A stretch of DNA of 64,000 nt from Plantibacter elymi (nom. nud.) (GTDB lineage: Bacteria > Actinomycetota > Actinomycetes > Actinomycetales > Microbacteriaceae): assembly GCF_900177795.1 (NCBI RefSeq), contig NZ_FXWJ01000003.1:248001-312000 (forward strand), read 5' to 3'. Made by a program: the position numbers and the translations under genes. Positions 34,792 to 45,532 of the stretch are shown here, one piece after another. The stretch's first letter is position 1, and every line of letters begins with the position of its first letter. The notes under the pieces were generated by a model. It did not search any database, was not told the DNA's origin, and saw nothing but the letters and a program-made list of their open reading frames with translations.

Positions 34792-36057
34792 CTATTGCGC
34801 TCGGCGTGACCGACTCCGCGCACGACGCCCGCGTGCTCCACCCGCCGAGCGCCGCGATCGGTCCCGCACCGGCGCCGGCTCCTGGTCGAGGACGGTGGAC
34901 ACGAACCGCCGCAACGCGACGGGAAGCGCCCCGCGCGGGGCCTGGTCGCGGAGGCTCCTCCCCGCGATCACCGCGGCGTCCACCACCCGCTGGTCCTCGG
35001 GCAGGAGCGCGGCAGCCTCGATCCCGCCGAAGCGGGAGAGCGTGGACGCCAACTGACCGGCCGGCCCGGTACCGAGCGCGACGCCACGCACCCGGTTCAC
35101 CACCACCGAGATGCGCGACGGGTCGACGAGTTCGACGAGTTCCGCGTGGCCGCGGAGCAGCCTCGTGACCCCGACCGGGTCGGCCGCACCGACCTCCACC
35201 ACCCGGTCCGCGGACCCGAGGACGGCGAACGCCGCCCCGTTCCGTCTGGGCGCGAACAGGTCGCTCGAGATCTCCTCGTCCGCCTCCAGGCAGAACGCCG
35301 TGTCGATCACGATGTCGTCCATCCACGCCCGGCACCGTTCGATGGTCGTCGCGACGCGTTCCGTCGACAGTTCCGTCCAGCGTGCCGCACGTGAGATGCC
35401 GGTCAGGACCCGGAACGCGCCGGAGGGCGACGGATGGACGACCGCGATCCGCTCGAGCTGCTCGATGTCGAGCGCTCCACTTCCGGCCAGCCGGCAGGCC
35501 GCGGCGAACCCGGGTGCCTCATCGAGGAGGCCGAGCATGGCCGCGACGGACGACCCGTAGGTGTCCGCGTCGATGAGGACGACCCGGCGTCCGCGCGCGG
35601 CGAGCTCGCTGGCGATGCCCGCGGCGACGGTGGTCGTGCCGGGCGATCCGGCCGCGCCCCACACCGCGATGACCCGTCCGGCGGCCTGGGCGACCGGACG
35701 CGGGTCGTCGCCGCCGAGGTCGAGCGGCGCGATGCTCCGATCCAGCTCCTCGGGATCGACCGGCAGGAGGACGATGTCGACCAGACCGAGCCCAACTGCC
35801 TGGCGTCGTTCGGACTCGCCGGACGCGAGCGCCACGACCCTCGTGCCCACGCGGTCCGCGAGGTCGACGAGTTCGGCGCGCAGGCGGTCGGCCCCGGGTG
35901 ACACGAGCAGCACGTCGACTGGCGTACCGGTGCCGATGCGCTCCTCGAGTTCGGCGCCGTCGTGACAGCGCCAGGCGACGCGGTGTCCGAGGTCGAGCAT
36001 CGTCGCGAGGATCTCGCCCTCGACCCGCGGATCGAGGGCGAGTCCGACGCGCAGCAT
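34792..36057 (-). CDS. CpaE-like/MinD-like P-loop ATPase
   Basis: Protein of 421 residues. A receiver-like N-terminal domain (1-115) lacks the phospho-acceptor arrangement and resembles the pseudo-receiver of CpaE. It is followed by a ParA/MinD-type ATPase (about 128-390) with a deviant Walker A GAAGSPGTTTVA, VLIDADTYGSS and DIVIDTAF. The C-terminus is very basic. CpaE proteins localise Flp/Tad pilus machines in other bacteria. Its start overlaps the stop of the CpaB-like gene (TGATG). No TadA, TadB, TadC or pilin gene lies in the window, so the role here is open. Confidence 0.8.
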   Translation of the reverse strand: MLRVGLALDPRVEGEILATMLDLGHRVAWRCHDGAELEERIGTGTPVDVLLVSPGADRLRAELVDLADRVGTRVVALASGESERRQAVGLGLVDIVLLPVDPEELDRSIAPLDLGGDDPRPVAQAAGRVIAVWGAAGSPGTTTVAAGIASELAARGRRVVLIDADTYGSSVAAMLGLLDEAPGFAAACRLAGSGALDIEQLERIAVVHPSPSGAFRVLTGISRAARWTELSTERVATTIERCRAWMDDIVIDTAFCLEADEEISSDLFAPRRNGAAFAVLGSADRVVEVGAADPVGVTRLLRGHAELVELVDPSRISVVVNRVRGVALGTGPAGQLASTLSRFGGIEAAALLPEDQRVVDAAVIAGRSLRDQAPRGALPVALRRFVSTVLDQEPAPVRDRSRRSAGGARGRRARSRSRRAQ

Positions 36058-36779
36058 CAGCGTTCGCCGGGCTCGGTGGGGACCACGGACAGCAGGTGCG
36101 CTGCTGCCGTCGCCGCGAGCACCGTCGCGACGGCCGAGCGCGGGACGGCGAGCTCGAGGGCGACCGAGCCACGGCCGGACAGGAGCCCTTCGTCCTCGCC
36201 GACCCGGACGACCGTCGCGGCCGAGACCAGCACGTCCGGCACACCGTAGCCGTCGCCGTCCGGCGTGGCCGACCAGAGGTCGACGACGGTCCCCGGCACG
36301 ATGTCGGCGCCGAGCCGCCCGGCGGGCTCGACGACGAGCGTGGTCACGCCGACGGAGCGCGCCTCGCCGAGCGCGTCGAGCGGCACGAGCTCCCCCGCTG
36401 CGATCGTCCGGGTGACGACGGTCCCGGGCGGCGGCCCTTGGCCGGCTGTGAGGTACCCGCCTTCGACCGATCCCAGACGCGCGTCGATCACCTGCAGTGA
36501 GGAGCGGTCGAGACGGGTTCCAGGCGTCAGCGTCTCAGACGCCGCATACACCGGAGTCGTCCGGCTCGAGGTCGTGACGAGCCACCACACGCCCAGGATC
36601 GACGCGACCACCAGCATGAGTCCCACGAGGAAGCGTGGGTCCACCCCGATGCGCGACCGGGACACCTGCCGTCCGCCGACACCATGGCGCAGTCCCGCGA
36701 GACGGTCGCTCATCCGCTCGCCGCCGTCGATCCGCCCTCCTCCCGATTCGGCTCCGTGTCCCCGCTCGCTTCCCCGCAC
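36057..36779 (-). CDS. SAF-domain (CpaB-like) membrane protein
   Basis: Protein of about 240 residues. A hydrophilic, Gly/Arg-rich N-terminus precedes one membrane segment (FLVGLMLVVASILGVWWLV, about 50-68). An SAF domain follows (about 85-150; ASETLTPGTRLDRSSLQ, GTVVTRTIAAGELVPLDAL), then a beta-rich C-terminal part resembling RcpC/CpaB. It is probably extracytoplasmic. The GTG at 36779 was chosen because AAGGAGG lies just upstream; ATGs at 36794 and 36713 are alternatives. It is coupled to the CpaE-like gene downstream. It may be a divergent remnant of a Tad-type system or a stand-alone pair. Confidence 0.75.
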   Translation of the reverse strand: MRGSERGHGAESGGGRIDGGERMSDRLAGLRHGVGGRQVSRSRIGVDPRFLVGLMLVVASILGVWWLVTTSSRTTPVYAASETLTPGTRLDRSSLQVIDARLGSVEGGYLTAGQGPPPGTVVTRTIAAGELVPLDALGEARSVGVTTLVVEPAGRLGADIVPGTVVDLWSATPDGDGYGVPDVLVSAATVVRVGEDEGLLSGRGSVALELAVPRSAVATVLAATAAAHLLSVVPTEPGER

Positions 36780-36854
36780 CGTCTCCTCCTTCATCGGCGC
36801 CCCGTGCGCCGCCTCCGGTCCCATGCTGCCCGGGCTCCGAACATCGCGCCGAAG

Positions 36855-36863
36855 TTATCCACA
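36855..36863 (+). other. Consensus DnaA box (TTATCCACA)
   Basis: One exact TTATCCACA lies in the 123-base divergent gap between the CpaB-like and excisionase-like genes. A single box is not an origin; it could bind DnaA as a regulator or be chance. Confidence 0.4.
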
Positions 36864-36902
36864 GCCCGGCGGACGCCGCCCGCGCGAGAGGATAATCGAG
36901 GA

Positions 36903-37199
36903 ATGGAATCGCAGCGCGATGCGGCCCCGCTCGGTCGCTTCCTCACCGTCGCCGACACGGCCGAGGTCTTGAACGTCTCGGCCCAGCACGTGGCCGAGCT
37001 CATCTCGAGCGGCGAGCTGCCCGCCATCCGGATCGGACGCAGCGGACCGTGGCGCATCGAGATCCCGGCACTCGAAGCCTTCATCAGCGGACAGTACGAG
37101 GAAGCACGTCGTGCAGGTCTCTGGCACCAGGCTCAGCTCACCGAACTCGCCGAGTTCTCCGGCGCACCGATGCTCCGGCCCGTGCCACCCCTCGACTGA
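36903..37199 (+). CDS. Excisionase-family (MerR-like HTH_17) DNA-binding protein
   Basis: Protein of 98 residues. The N-terminal half is a MerR-like winged helix of the excisionase/HTH_17 family: FLTVADTAEVLNVSAQHVAE, then LISSGELPAIRIG and WRIEIPALEAFIS. The C-terminal half (EEARRAGLWHQAQLTEL) is helical. Despite the family name no integrase, attachment site or phage gene is nearby; such proteins are common stand-alone regulators in Actinobacteria. GATAAT (36891-36896) lies six bases before the ATG, and GAGGA is also present. Confidence 0.85.
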   Translation: MESQRDAAPLGRFLTVADTAEVLNVSAQHVAELISSGELPAIRIGRSGPWRIEIPALEAFISGQYEEARRAGLWHQAQLTELAEFSGAPMLRPVPPLD

Positions 37200-37232
37200 G
37201 CCCCGGTTCCGGCAGGCGGCCGACGCGACGCC

Positions 37233-37823
37233 TCAGTCGGCACGCTCGACGACGACGACCTCCGAGAGCACGATGACGCGGATCTGCTCGACGCTCCGGC
37301 TCCGGCGCGGCGACCCTGGCTCATGGACGGCCAGATCCAGATGGTCGCGGCCCACCCGGTCGATCGTGCCCGCCCAGCTCGCCGTCCGGGTCCGCACGAC
37401 CACTGCAGCACGGCGTCGGCACAGATCACGGAGCAGGAACGAGACGGTCAGCCGGTCGAGCAGTCGCGGTTCACGGACCGCGACGTCGTCGAGGCTCCAA
37501 TCGATCTGGGTCTGCGTCATGGCGATCGCCGCGATCGCATCGAGCGGGACGACCACCTCCCGGCCGCCCGGGGTGCCGGAGTCGGCCTGCAACCAGTCCT
37601 TCCCGATGCTCCGGACCCGCAGCCGCCAGGTCGTCCCGTCGACGAGTTCGACGACGAGCGGTCCTGGTGCGCCGGCGTCTCCACAGAGGGCGACCAGCCG
37701 CTCGCGGAGCGCGAGGCGCCCACGCCGAAGCCGCTCGGCCTCGATCCGGACGGCGTCGTCGTCGACGGCGAGCTCGTCGTCGAGCTGACCGGCGAGATCG
37801 TCGAACAGGCTGTCCCAACGCAT
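37233..37823 (-). CDS. Conserved actinobacterial protein of unknown function
   Basis: I do not recognise a named family. The protein has 196 residues and is soluble. The N-terminal 45 residues are helical and charged (MRWDSLFDDLAGQLDDELAV). Two similar beta-rich segments follow: LVVELVDGTTWRLRVRSIGKDWLQ (about 60-80) and AAVVVRTRTASWAGTIDRVGRDHLDLAV (about 142-168). This gives an internal duplication resembling small barrel (Sm-like or SH3-like) folds. TACCGT (37830-37835) lies six bases before the ATG, so the transcript is probably leaderless. It converges on the excisionase-like gene. Confidence 0.7.
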   Translation of the reverse strand: MRWDSLFDDLAGQLDDELAVDDDAVRIEAERLRRGRLALRERLVALCGDAGAPGPLVVELVDGTTWRLRVRSIGKDWLQADSGTPGGREVVVPLDAIAAIAMTQTQIDWSLDDVAVREPRLLDRLTVSFLLRDLCRRRAAVVVRTRTASWAGTIDRVGRDHLDLAVHEPGSPRRSRSVEQIRVIVLSEVVVVERAD

Positions 37824-37970
37824 ACGCCGACGGTAGTGCGCCGTGGTCGGTCGCGTCGTGCGTTCTCCACAGACCCCTGGTACCGGACACCGAAGAACTG
37901 CCATGATGAGTGTGACATTTCAGATTCTGGTCGCCCGACTCGTTGCGGCCGTCAACCCCACGGAGGCCCT

Positions 37971-38471
37971 ATGAGCACCGCTGCCCGGCATGATGACGAC
38001 GAGCCCGAAGCACGCACGGCTCGCCTCCGGCCGGCGCCTCCGCTCCCCGAGCGACGCACGCCGGAGGCGCGGGCGGCCGCGCGCACCGGCACCGACGACT
38101 ACTTCGCGCCGCAGCCGGCACCCCGAGACGAACTCCCCGATCCGCGACCACTGCTCGAGAACCTCACTCGCAGCGTGATCGAGGTGATCGCGGGAGCCCG
38201 GGACCTCACGCAGCTCGCGCGGTGGATCACCGCCGACGTGCACACCGTCCTGCTGAAGCGCGTGATCCTCGCCGAACGGGCACGGCGCGTCCGCGGCGTC
38301 CCCGGCACCGTCCCGGTCGTCTCGATCGGCACCGTGACCGTCTCAGAGCTACGCGACGGCGTCGTCGAGTCCGTGGTCATCGTCCACGGACGAGCACGGT
38401 CCCGTGCCGTGGCCATCCGACTGGAAGGTTTGGACGGCCGCTGGCGGGCGACCTCGGTGAGCGTGCTCTGA
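37971..38471 (+). CDS. Rv3235-family protein
   Basis: Protein of 166 residues matching the Rv3235-like actinobacterial family in layout: a disordered, Arg/Pro-rich N-terminus (about 1-60), then a compact C-terminal domain (about 60-166) with LTRSVIEVIAGARDLTQLAR, WITADVHTVLLKRVILAERA and a final beta region ending GLDGRWRATSVSVL. Function is unknown. It lies next to secA, as in mycobacteria, and faces it across a strong terminator. GGAGG lies six bases before the ATG. Confidence 0.8.
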   Translation: MSTAARHDDDEPEARTARLRPAPPLPERRTPEARAAARTGTDDYFAPQPAPRDELPDPRPLLENLTRSVIEVIAGARDLTQLARWITADVHTVLLKRVILAERARRVRGVPGTVPVVSIGTVTVSELRDGVVESVVIVHGRARSRAVAIRLEGLDGRWRATSVSVL

Positions 38472-38502
38472 CCGCCGCTGCAACCTCCGCAGCACCCGGC
38501 AG

Positions 38503-38549
38503 ACGGGAGCCCTCCGGACCGATGTCGCCATGGTCCGGAGGGCTCCCGT
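38503..38549. terminator. Bidirectional hairpin between the Rv3235-like gene and secA
   Basis: Perfect 18-base stem (38503-38520 and 38532-38549) with an 11-base loop between two convergent stops. Confidence 0.85.
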
Positions 38550-38565
38550 TCGTGCCGGCGTGGGC

Positions 38566-41394
<2,829 letters not shown>

Positions 41395-41577
41395 GAATTG
41401 CTCTCCATTACGTGTTCCTGATCTCCGCCCTGGTCGACTGACCGGGACGGACGGGGTGCACCAGAACGGGGCAGTCCTCTGAACATGTTAGCGGGGAGTC
41501 CCTTGAGTGGACGCTGTGTATCGAGGGGCGGACGGATGTCGACGGAGTGCCGCCGCAGCACGGGACGGACGGCTCAC

Positions 41578-41604
41578 TAGGCTGGCGACACCCTACGGCG
41601 TAGG
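41578..41604 (+). promoter_or_regulatory. padR promoter with overlapping dyad
   Basis: TAGGCT (41578-41583) is a candidate -10. The dyad CCTAC-GGC-GTAGG (41592-41604) begins at the predicted transcript start, the right position for PadR autorepression. Confidence 0.5.
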
Positions 41605-41621
41605 TATTTCATGGAGGTTCG

Positions 41622-42242
41622 ATGTCGGTCAAGCACGGTCTGCTCGCGATCCTCGCGCTCGGCGACGACTACGGGTACCGTCTGCGCGGTGAGTTCGACC
41701 GACGGACGACGCCCGACACGCCGCTCAACGTCGGCCAGGCCTATGCCACCCTCGATCGTCTCGAGCGGGACGGGCTCGTCGAGCGCGCCGCCGTGGATGC
41801 ACAGGGACATGTCTTCTATCGCATCACCGCCGGCGGGCGCGACGTCCTCGAACGCTGGTGGACGACACCCGTCACGGCGAGCGCTTCGCGAGACGAACTC
41901 CCGGACAAGGTCGCCCTCGCGGCGTCGCTCGACGGCGTCGACGTGTTCGGGGTCATCGCCGTCCAACGTGCCTGGGCGCTCGATCTCGTGCAGCAGCTCG
42001 ACGAGAAGCTGTCGGCGCTCCCCCGGACGCCGCAGGGTGACATCGCGTGGATCGGGCTCGAAGCCAGACGGCGACGCTCCCTGGCCGAGCTCGACTGGCT
42101 CGAGGTGACCTCGGCACGCCTGCGCGTGCACGACGCCGTCTTCGAGGTCGGCACCGACATGCCACGACGCGGCCGCCCGGCGAACCGGGCGACCGCGTCG
42201 GTCGGTGTGCAGGACGCTAGTTCGAGCCGTCCTCGAGGCTGA
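41622..42242 (+). CDS. PadR family transcriptional regulator
   Basis: DNA-binding repressor of 206 residues. The N-terminal winged helix (about 5-80) reads HGLLAILALGDDYGYRLRGE, then VGQAYATLDRLERDGLVE and HVFYRITAGG. A C-terminal helical dimerisation domain follows (about 100-180), with a basic, proline-containing tail. Such proteins usually repress an adjacent transporter or stress gene, but neither neighbour (secA divergent, hpf convergent) is of that sort. GGAGG lies four bases before the ATG. Its 3' end overlaps the 3' end of hpf by 26 bases on the opposite strand. Confidence 0.88.
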   Translation: MSVKHGLLAILALGDDYGYRLRGEFDRRTTPDTPLNVGQAYATLDRLERDGLVERAAVDAQGHVFYRITAGGRDVLERWWTTPVTASASRDELPDKVALAASLDGVDVFGVIAVQRAWALDLVQQLDEKLSALPRTPQGDIAWIGLEARRRRSLAELDWLEVTSARLRVHDAVFEVGTDMPRRGRPANRATASVGVQDASSSRPRG

Positions 42243-42861
42243 TCACGCCGTAGTCCCAGCCCTTGCGGCGGTACACGACGCTCGCCCGCTCCGACGAGGC
42301 GTCGATGAACAGGAAGAAGTCGTGGCCGACGAGTTCCATGCGGTCGACGGCGTCCTCGACGCTCATCCACTCCGCGGGGAACTCCTTCGTGCGGATGACG
42401 ACGGGCGAGTACGCCTCCTGCTCCTCGTCCTCGTGGGTCAGCGTCGCGACGCTCCCGGTCGCGACCTGCTCGAGCAGCTCCGGCGCGGCAGGAGTGATGT
42501 CGACGCCACTGAACCCCTCGCTGCTGGCGGCGTGCAGGGAGGTGCGGTGCTTGCCACGGTGCTCCTTCTTGCGGTCCTTCGACCGGCGGACGCGCTCGAG
42601 CATCCGCGCGATCGCGAGATCGAAGGCCACGTACTTGTCGGAGCCGGTCGACTCCGCACGAACCAACGGTCCGGGGCCGACGAGCGTCATCTCGACGCGG
42701 TCCTCGCCCTTGCGTCCGTTGGCGTCGTGATGGCGGGACACCTTGATGTCGAGCGATTGCGCCTGCTCGACCAGATGGGCGACCTTCTCCGCCTTCTCGG
42801 TCGCGTACTCGCGGAACCGATCGGTGATGCCGAGTCCAAGTCCGACGATGTTGATATCCAC
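42217..42861 (-). CDS. hpf: Ribosome hibernation promoting factor, long form
   Basis: Long HPF of 214 residues. The N-terminal S30AE domain (1-105; VDINIVGLGLGITDRFREYA, VEMTLVGPG, DKYVAFDLAIARMLERVRR) binds the decoding centre. A variable linker follows, then the C-terminal dimerisation domain (about 150-205; VVIRTKEFPAEWMSVEDAVD, HDFFLFIDA, VVYRRKGWDYGVI), which pairs ribosomes into 100S particles. The GTG at 42861 was chosen because GAGGAGG lies six bases upstream; the frame is open further 5' but non-homologous. TACGGT at 42923-42928 is a candidate -10. Confidence 0.93.
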   Translation of the reverse strand: MDINIVGLGLGITDRFREYATEKAEKVAHLVEQAQSLDIKVSRHHDANGRKGEDRVEMTLVGPGPLVRAESTGSDKYVAFDLAIARMLERVRRSKDRKKEHRGKHRTSLHAASSEGFSGVDITPAAPELLEQVATGSVATLTHEDEEQEAYSPVVIRTKEFPAEWMSVEDAVDRMELVGHDFFLFIDASSERASVVYRRKGWDYGVISLEDGSN

Positions 42862-43002
42862 GTTCGACCTCCTCATCCGGCTGACCACCCGGTCCCGGGC
42901 GGTCCTTTCACGCCGTTCTGCCACCGTAGTGCCCGAGCCTGCGGAAGTCATCAGCGGTGTTCAGGGAACGTTCATCTTCCGGGTACGGGGCCCACCGTCC
43001 GT

Positions 43003-43707
43003 TCACGGTCCGACCCTGGCGAGGGCCACGACACCGACCACGAGACCACCGCCGTCGTGCATCGCCCGGACGGCTTCCCCCACGGTGGCTCCCGTCGTGA
43101 CGACGTCCTCCACGAGGAGGAAGCGGCGCCCGTCGAGCCGCCGTGGCGCGACGAGGGCACCGGCGAGGTTCTCCAGACGCTCCGCCCGACCGAAGTCCCG
43201 CTGGTCGGCGGGCTCCCGCGCCCATCGCAGCGGGCGCGAGGGTCTGGCGCCGAGCCGGCGCGCGAGCTGCTCCACCGGATGGAAGCCCCGATCGCGGGCG
43301 GCGCGTCGTCGGGCCGGGATCGTCGCGATCTCCGGTGAAGCGCCTCCCATTTCGCGGCTCGCCTCGAGGACGGCGAGCCGGAACGCCGGTCCGAGTGCGG
43401 CTGCCAGCGGACGGACGAGGCCTGTCCGGGCGTCCTCCTTGTAGGCGAGGAGGACGGCGCCGACGAACTCGTCGTAGCGACGGGCGGCGAGACCGGGGGT
43501 GCCGTCCGCACCGCTCCACCGCACGAGGTGGGCATCGTCATCGGAGGCCGCCGGCCGGATCAGACGCCCGCGACAGTCGTCGCACAGCCCGCGGTCCGGC
43601 GCGCCGCATCCGGCGCACGTGACCGGGACGAGCAGGGCCCAGGCGTCCAGGCAGGCCTCGCTGGCATTCGCGAGGGGCGTGCTTCGGCTGGACGAGGATC
43701 GCATCAT
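43003..43707 (-). CDS. ComF family phosphoribosyltransferase-like protein
   Basis: Protein of about 234 residues. The N-terminal zinc-ribbon-like part has Cys pairs (CAGCGAPDRGLCDDC, about 30-45). The C-terminal phosphoribosyltransferase fold carries the PRPP loop FLLVEDVVTTGATVGEA (about 195-212). RDRGFHPVEQLARRLG matches the ComF core. In naturally competent bacteria ComF helps DNA uptake; in actinobacteria its role is unknown. The start is uncertain: adjacent ATGs lie at 43707 and 43704, and a GTG lies upstream at 43782. A hairpin lies between it and lpqB. Confidence 0.85.
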   Translation of the reverse strand: MMRSSSSRSTPLANASEACLDAWALLVPVTCAGCGAPDRGLCDDCRGRLIRPAASDDDAHLVRWSGADGTPGLAARRYDEFVGAVLLAYKEDARTGLVRPLAAALGPAFRLAVLEASREMGGASPEIATIPARRRAARDRGFHPVEQLARRLGARPSRPLRWAREPADQRDFGRAERLENLAGALVAPRRLDGRRFLLVEDVVTTGATVGEAVRAMHDGGGLVVGVVALARVGP

Positions 43708-43725
43708 CCGATGGTCGTGCCCACG

Positions 43726-43784
43726 CAGTGCGTCCGGTGACGCATCGCGCAGGCCTGGGACGGCTTCACGGTCCGGACGCACTG
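43726..43784 (-). other. Stem-loop between lpqB and comF
   Basis: CAGTGCGTCCGG and CCGGACGCACTG (43726-43737, 43773-43784) form a 12-base stem with a 35-base loop. It may attenuate or process the lpqB-comF transcript. If comF starts at the GTG at 43782 instead, the stem is inside the gene. Confidence 0.45.
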
Positions 43785-43798
43785 TGGAGCGCGCTCAG

Positions 43799-45532
43799 TC
43801 AGTCGGGCGCACCCAGCTGGGTCGCGATGAATCGGACGTCACCACCCGCCTCCTGCCAGCTCGACCCGCGGGGCAGCAGCAGCCGGCCGTCGCTCGTGAG
43901 GGCCCGCAGCTGCGTCGGTCCGTTGCCCCCGACCAGGTTCGTCACGTCCGCCAGTTTCGGCACGGGTGCGGAGCGGCCGCCGATCTGCTGCGTGACGATG
44001 GTCGTCCCGTCACCGCCGCCCAGCAGGACGGCGACGGTGATGTCGTCGACCCAGGTGACGGTCGTCGCCGCCGTGGACATCACGCGGAGCTCGACGGGAT
44101 CGCCGAGTCGCAACGGCGCGTTCCGATCGCCGCGGATGATGGCGGCGGCCACGAGCCGCGACTGCGTCCCGTCCCGGAGCAGCGCGACGAGGCGTGTACC
44201 CTCCCGGGAGACCTGGATCGAATCGATCGTGGAGGCCCCGGTCCAACTCGTCGCGACCTGCACGGTGCCACCCGCGGCGTCGTGCGCGAGCAGTGCGGAC
44301 GGCGCCGCAGCCGGGACGGTCCAGGTGAAGCCGAACGGGTCCATCGTCGGTGGAAGGAGCCCCTGGCGGTTGTCGACGAGTCGGACGTCGCCGTCCGCCT
44401 GGATCACCGTGACACCGGCGGTGGAACGGACCGCCGCCTGGTCGTGGTCGGCCGACAACACGGCCGCGTCGGCCCCGGCCGCCACGACCGCCGCCGAGAT
44501 CCCCGGCACGGCCTCGATGCGGTTCCCCGAGGCGAAGCCGAACTCGTCCCCGCGCTGGACGAGCGCCCGGGGGTCGACCCGCGGTGCGGCGAGCGAGAGC
44601 GGCGAGACCGTCTGCGTGGAGTTGCCCACGACGGTGATCGCGACGTTCGAGACGGCGGCGACCCCGCCGACGCTGCCCGACAGCTGCACCAGGCTGCTGC
44701 TCAGCTGGAGCTGCATCCGCTGGAGGGTGACCGCGTCCGCTTGCAGGGCCGGTTTGGTCAGGTCCACGCGCGCGGTCCCTGCCTCGACCGGAACGGCGTC
44801 GCTCGTGAGCGAGGTCCCCTCCGGGAACGCCGTCGCCACCGCGCCCTTCAACCATTCCGCCGGTCCGTCGAGCAGTGCCCCCACGATCCTCGTCGCGGTC
44901 GACGCCCGCGAGGGGAACCAGCGCTGGTCGGGGACGAGTCGGGTGAAACTCGGGTCGAAGTAGCTGAGGGAGTAGGCCGCGAAGACGTCGGCGAACGTCG
45001 AGGACTCGAGGACGATGCCCGGCGGAGCGGCCGCGATCCGCCACTCCCCCCGCACCTGCTCGAAGGAGTAGGTCCAGCTCAGCGGCGACGAGTTCCCCGA
45101 TTCGCGGTACTCCCCGCGGTCGTCGACCGCCGCGACGGGACTGACGGTGAGTTGCACCGTGTCGGCGACCGGGGCGAACGTGCGGCCGCCCTGGTCGATG
45201 GTCACCCCGGCATCGGGATCCCACTCGGACCGGAGCGCCGGTGCGAGGAACTCCCGCGCGATCTCGTAGTTGTTCTGCGGGCTCGCGGCGGCGTCGATGA
45301 AGCCCCGGAGGATCTGCTCCGGCGTCGCCCCCTCGGCGGGACCTGGCGCGATGAAGTTGACGTCGACGTCGCCGCCGTCCCCCTCGACCGCGCCGCCGTC
45401 CTGCACCGAACCGCCCCGCGGGATGCCGACACAGGCGCACAGCACCGCCACGAGGAGCATCGGGAGTGCCGCAGCAGCGATCCGACGTGCTGCGGACCGT
45501 CGTCTCGGCGATCGTGCGGTGACGTCAACCAC
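43799..45532 (-). CDS. lpqB: Lipoprotein LpqB, MtrAB accessory
   Basis: Extracytoplasmic lipoprotein of 577 residues that interacts with MtrB and modulates MtrA signalling and envelope homeostasis in relatives. An N-terminal basic, hydrophobic signal (ARRIAAAALPMLLVAVLCAC) ends in a lipobox with Cys near 32. A GerMN-like domain (about 180-290) precedes a C-terminal beta-propeller-like region (about 320-570). The GTG at 45532 was chosen because GGAGG lies six bases upstream; it overlaps the mtrB stop by eight bases. It is third in the mtrA-mtrB-lpqB operon. Confidence 0.93.
   Translation of the reverse strand: MVDVTARSPRRRSAARRIAAAALPMLLVAVLCACVGIPRGGSVQDGGAVEGDGGDVDVNFIAPGPAEGATPEQILRGFIDAAASPQNNYEIAREFLAPALRSEWDPDAGVTIDQGGRTFAPVADTVQLTVSPVAAVDDRGEYRESGNSSPLSWTYSFEQVRGEWRIAAAPPGIVLESSTFADVFAAYSLSYFDPSFTRLVPDQRWFPSRASTATRIVGALLDGPAEWLKGAVATAFPEGTSLTSDAVPVEAGTARVDLTKPALQADAVTLQRMQLQLSSSLVQLSGSVGGVAAVSNVAITVVGNSTQTVSPLSLAAPRVDPRALVQRGDEFGFASGNRIEAVPGISAAVVAAGADAAVLSADHDQAAVRSTAGVTVIQADGDVRLVDNRQGLLPPTMDPFGFTWTVPAAAPSALLAHDAAGGTVQVATSWTGASTIDSIQVSREGTRLVALLRDGTQSRLVAAAIIRGDRNAPLRLGDPVELRVMSTAATTVTWVDDITVAVLLGGGDGTTIVTQQIGGRSAPVPKLADVTNLVGGNGPTQLRALTSDGRLLLPRGSSWQEAGGDVRFIATQLGAPD

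Noticed and set aside
36903-37199. Excisionase-like gene as evidence of a prophage or integrative element
   Set aside because: No integrase, repeats, tRNA or attachment site nearby; the protein type is also a common stand-alone regulator.
36858-37880. Further DnaA-like boxes (for example TTCTCCACA near 37870) as part of an origin
   Set aside because: Isolated imperfect matches over 1 kb, no AT-rich unwinding region, and no dnaA/dnaN nearby.
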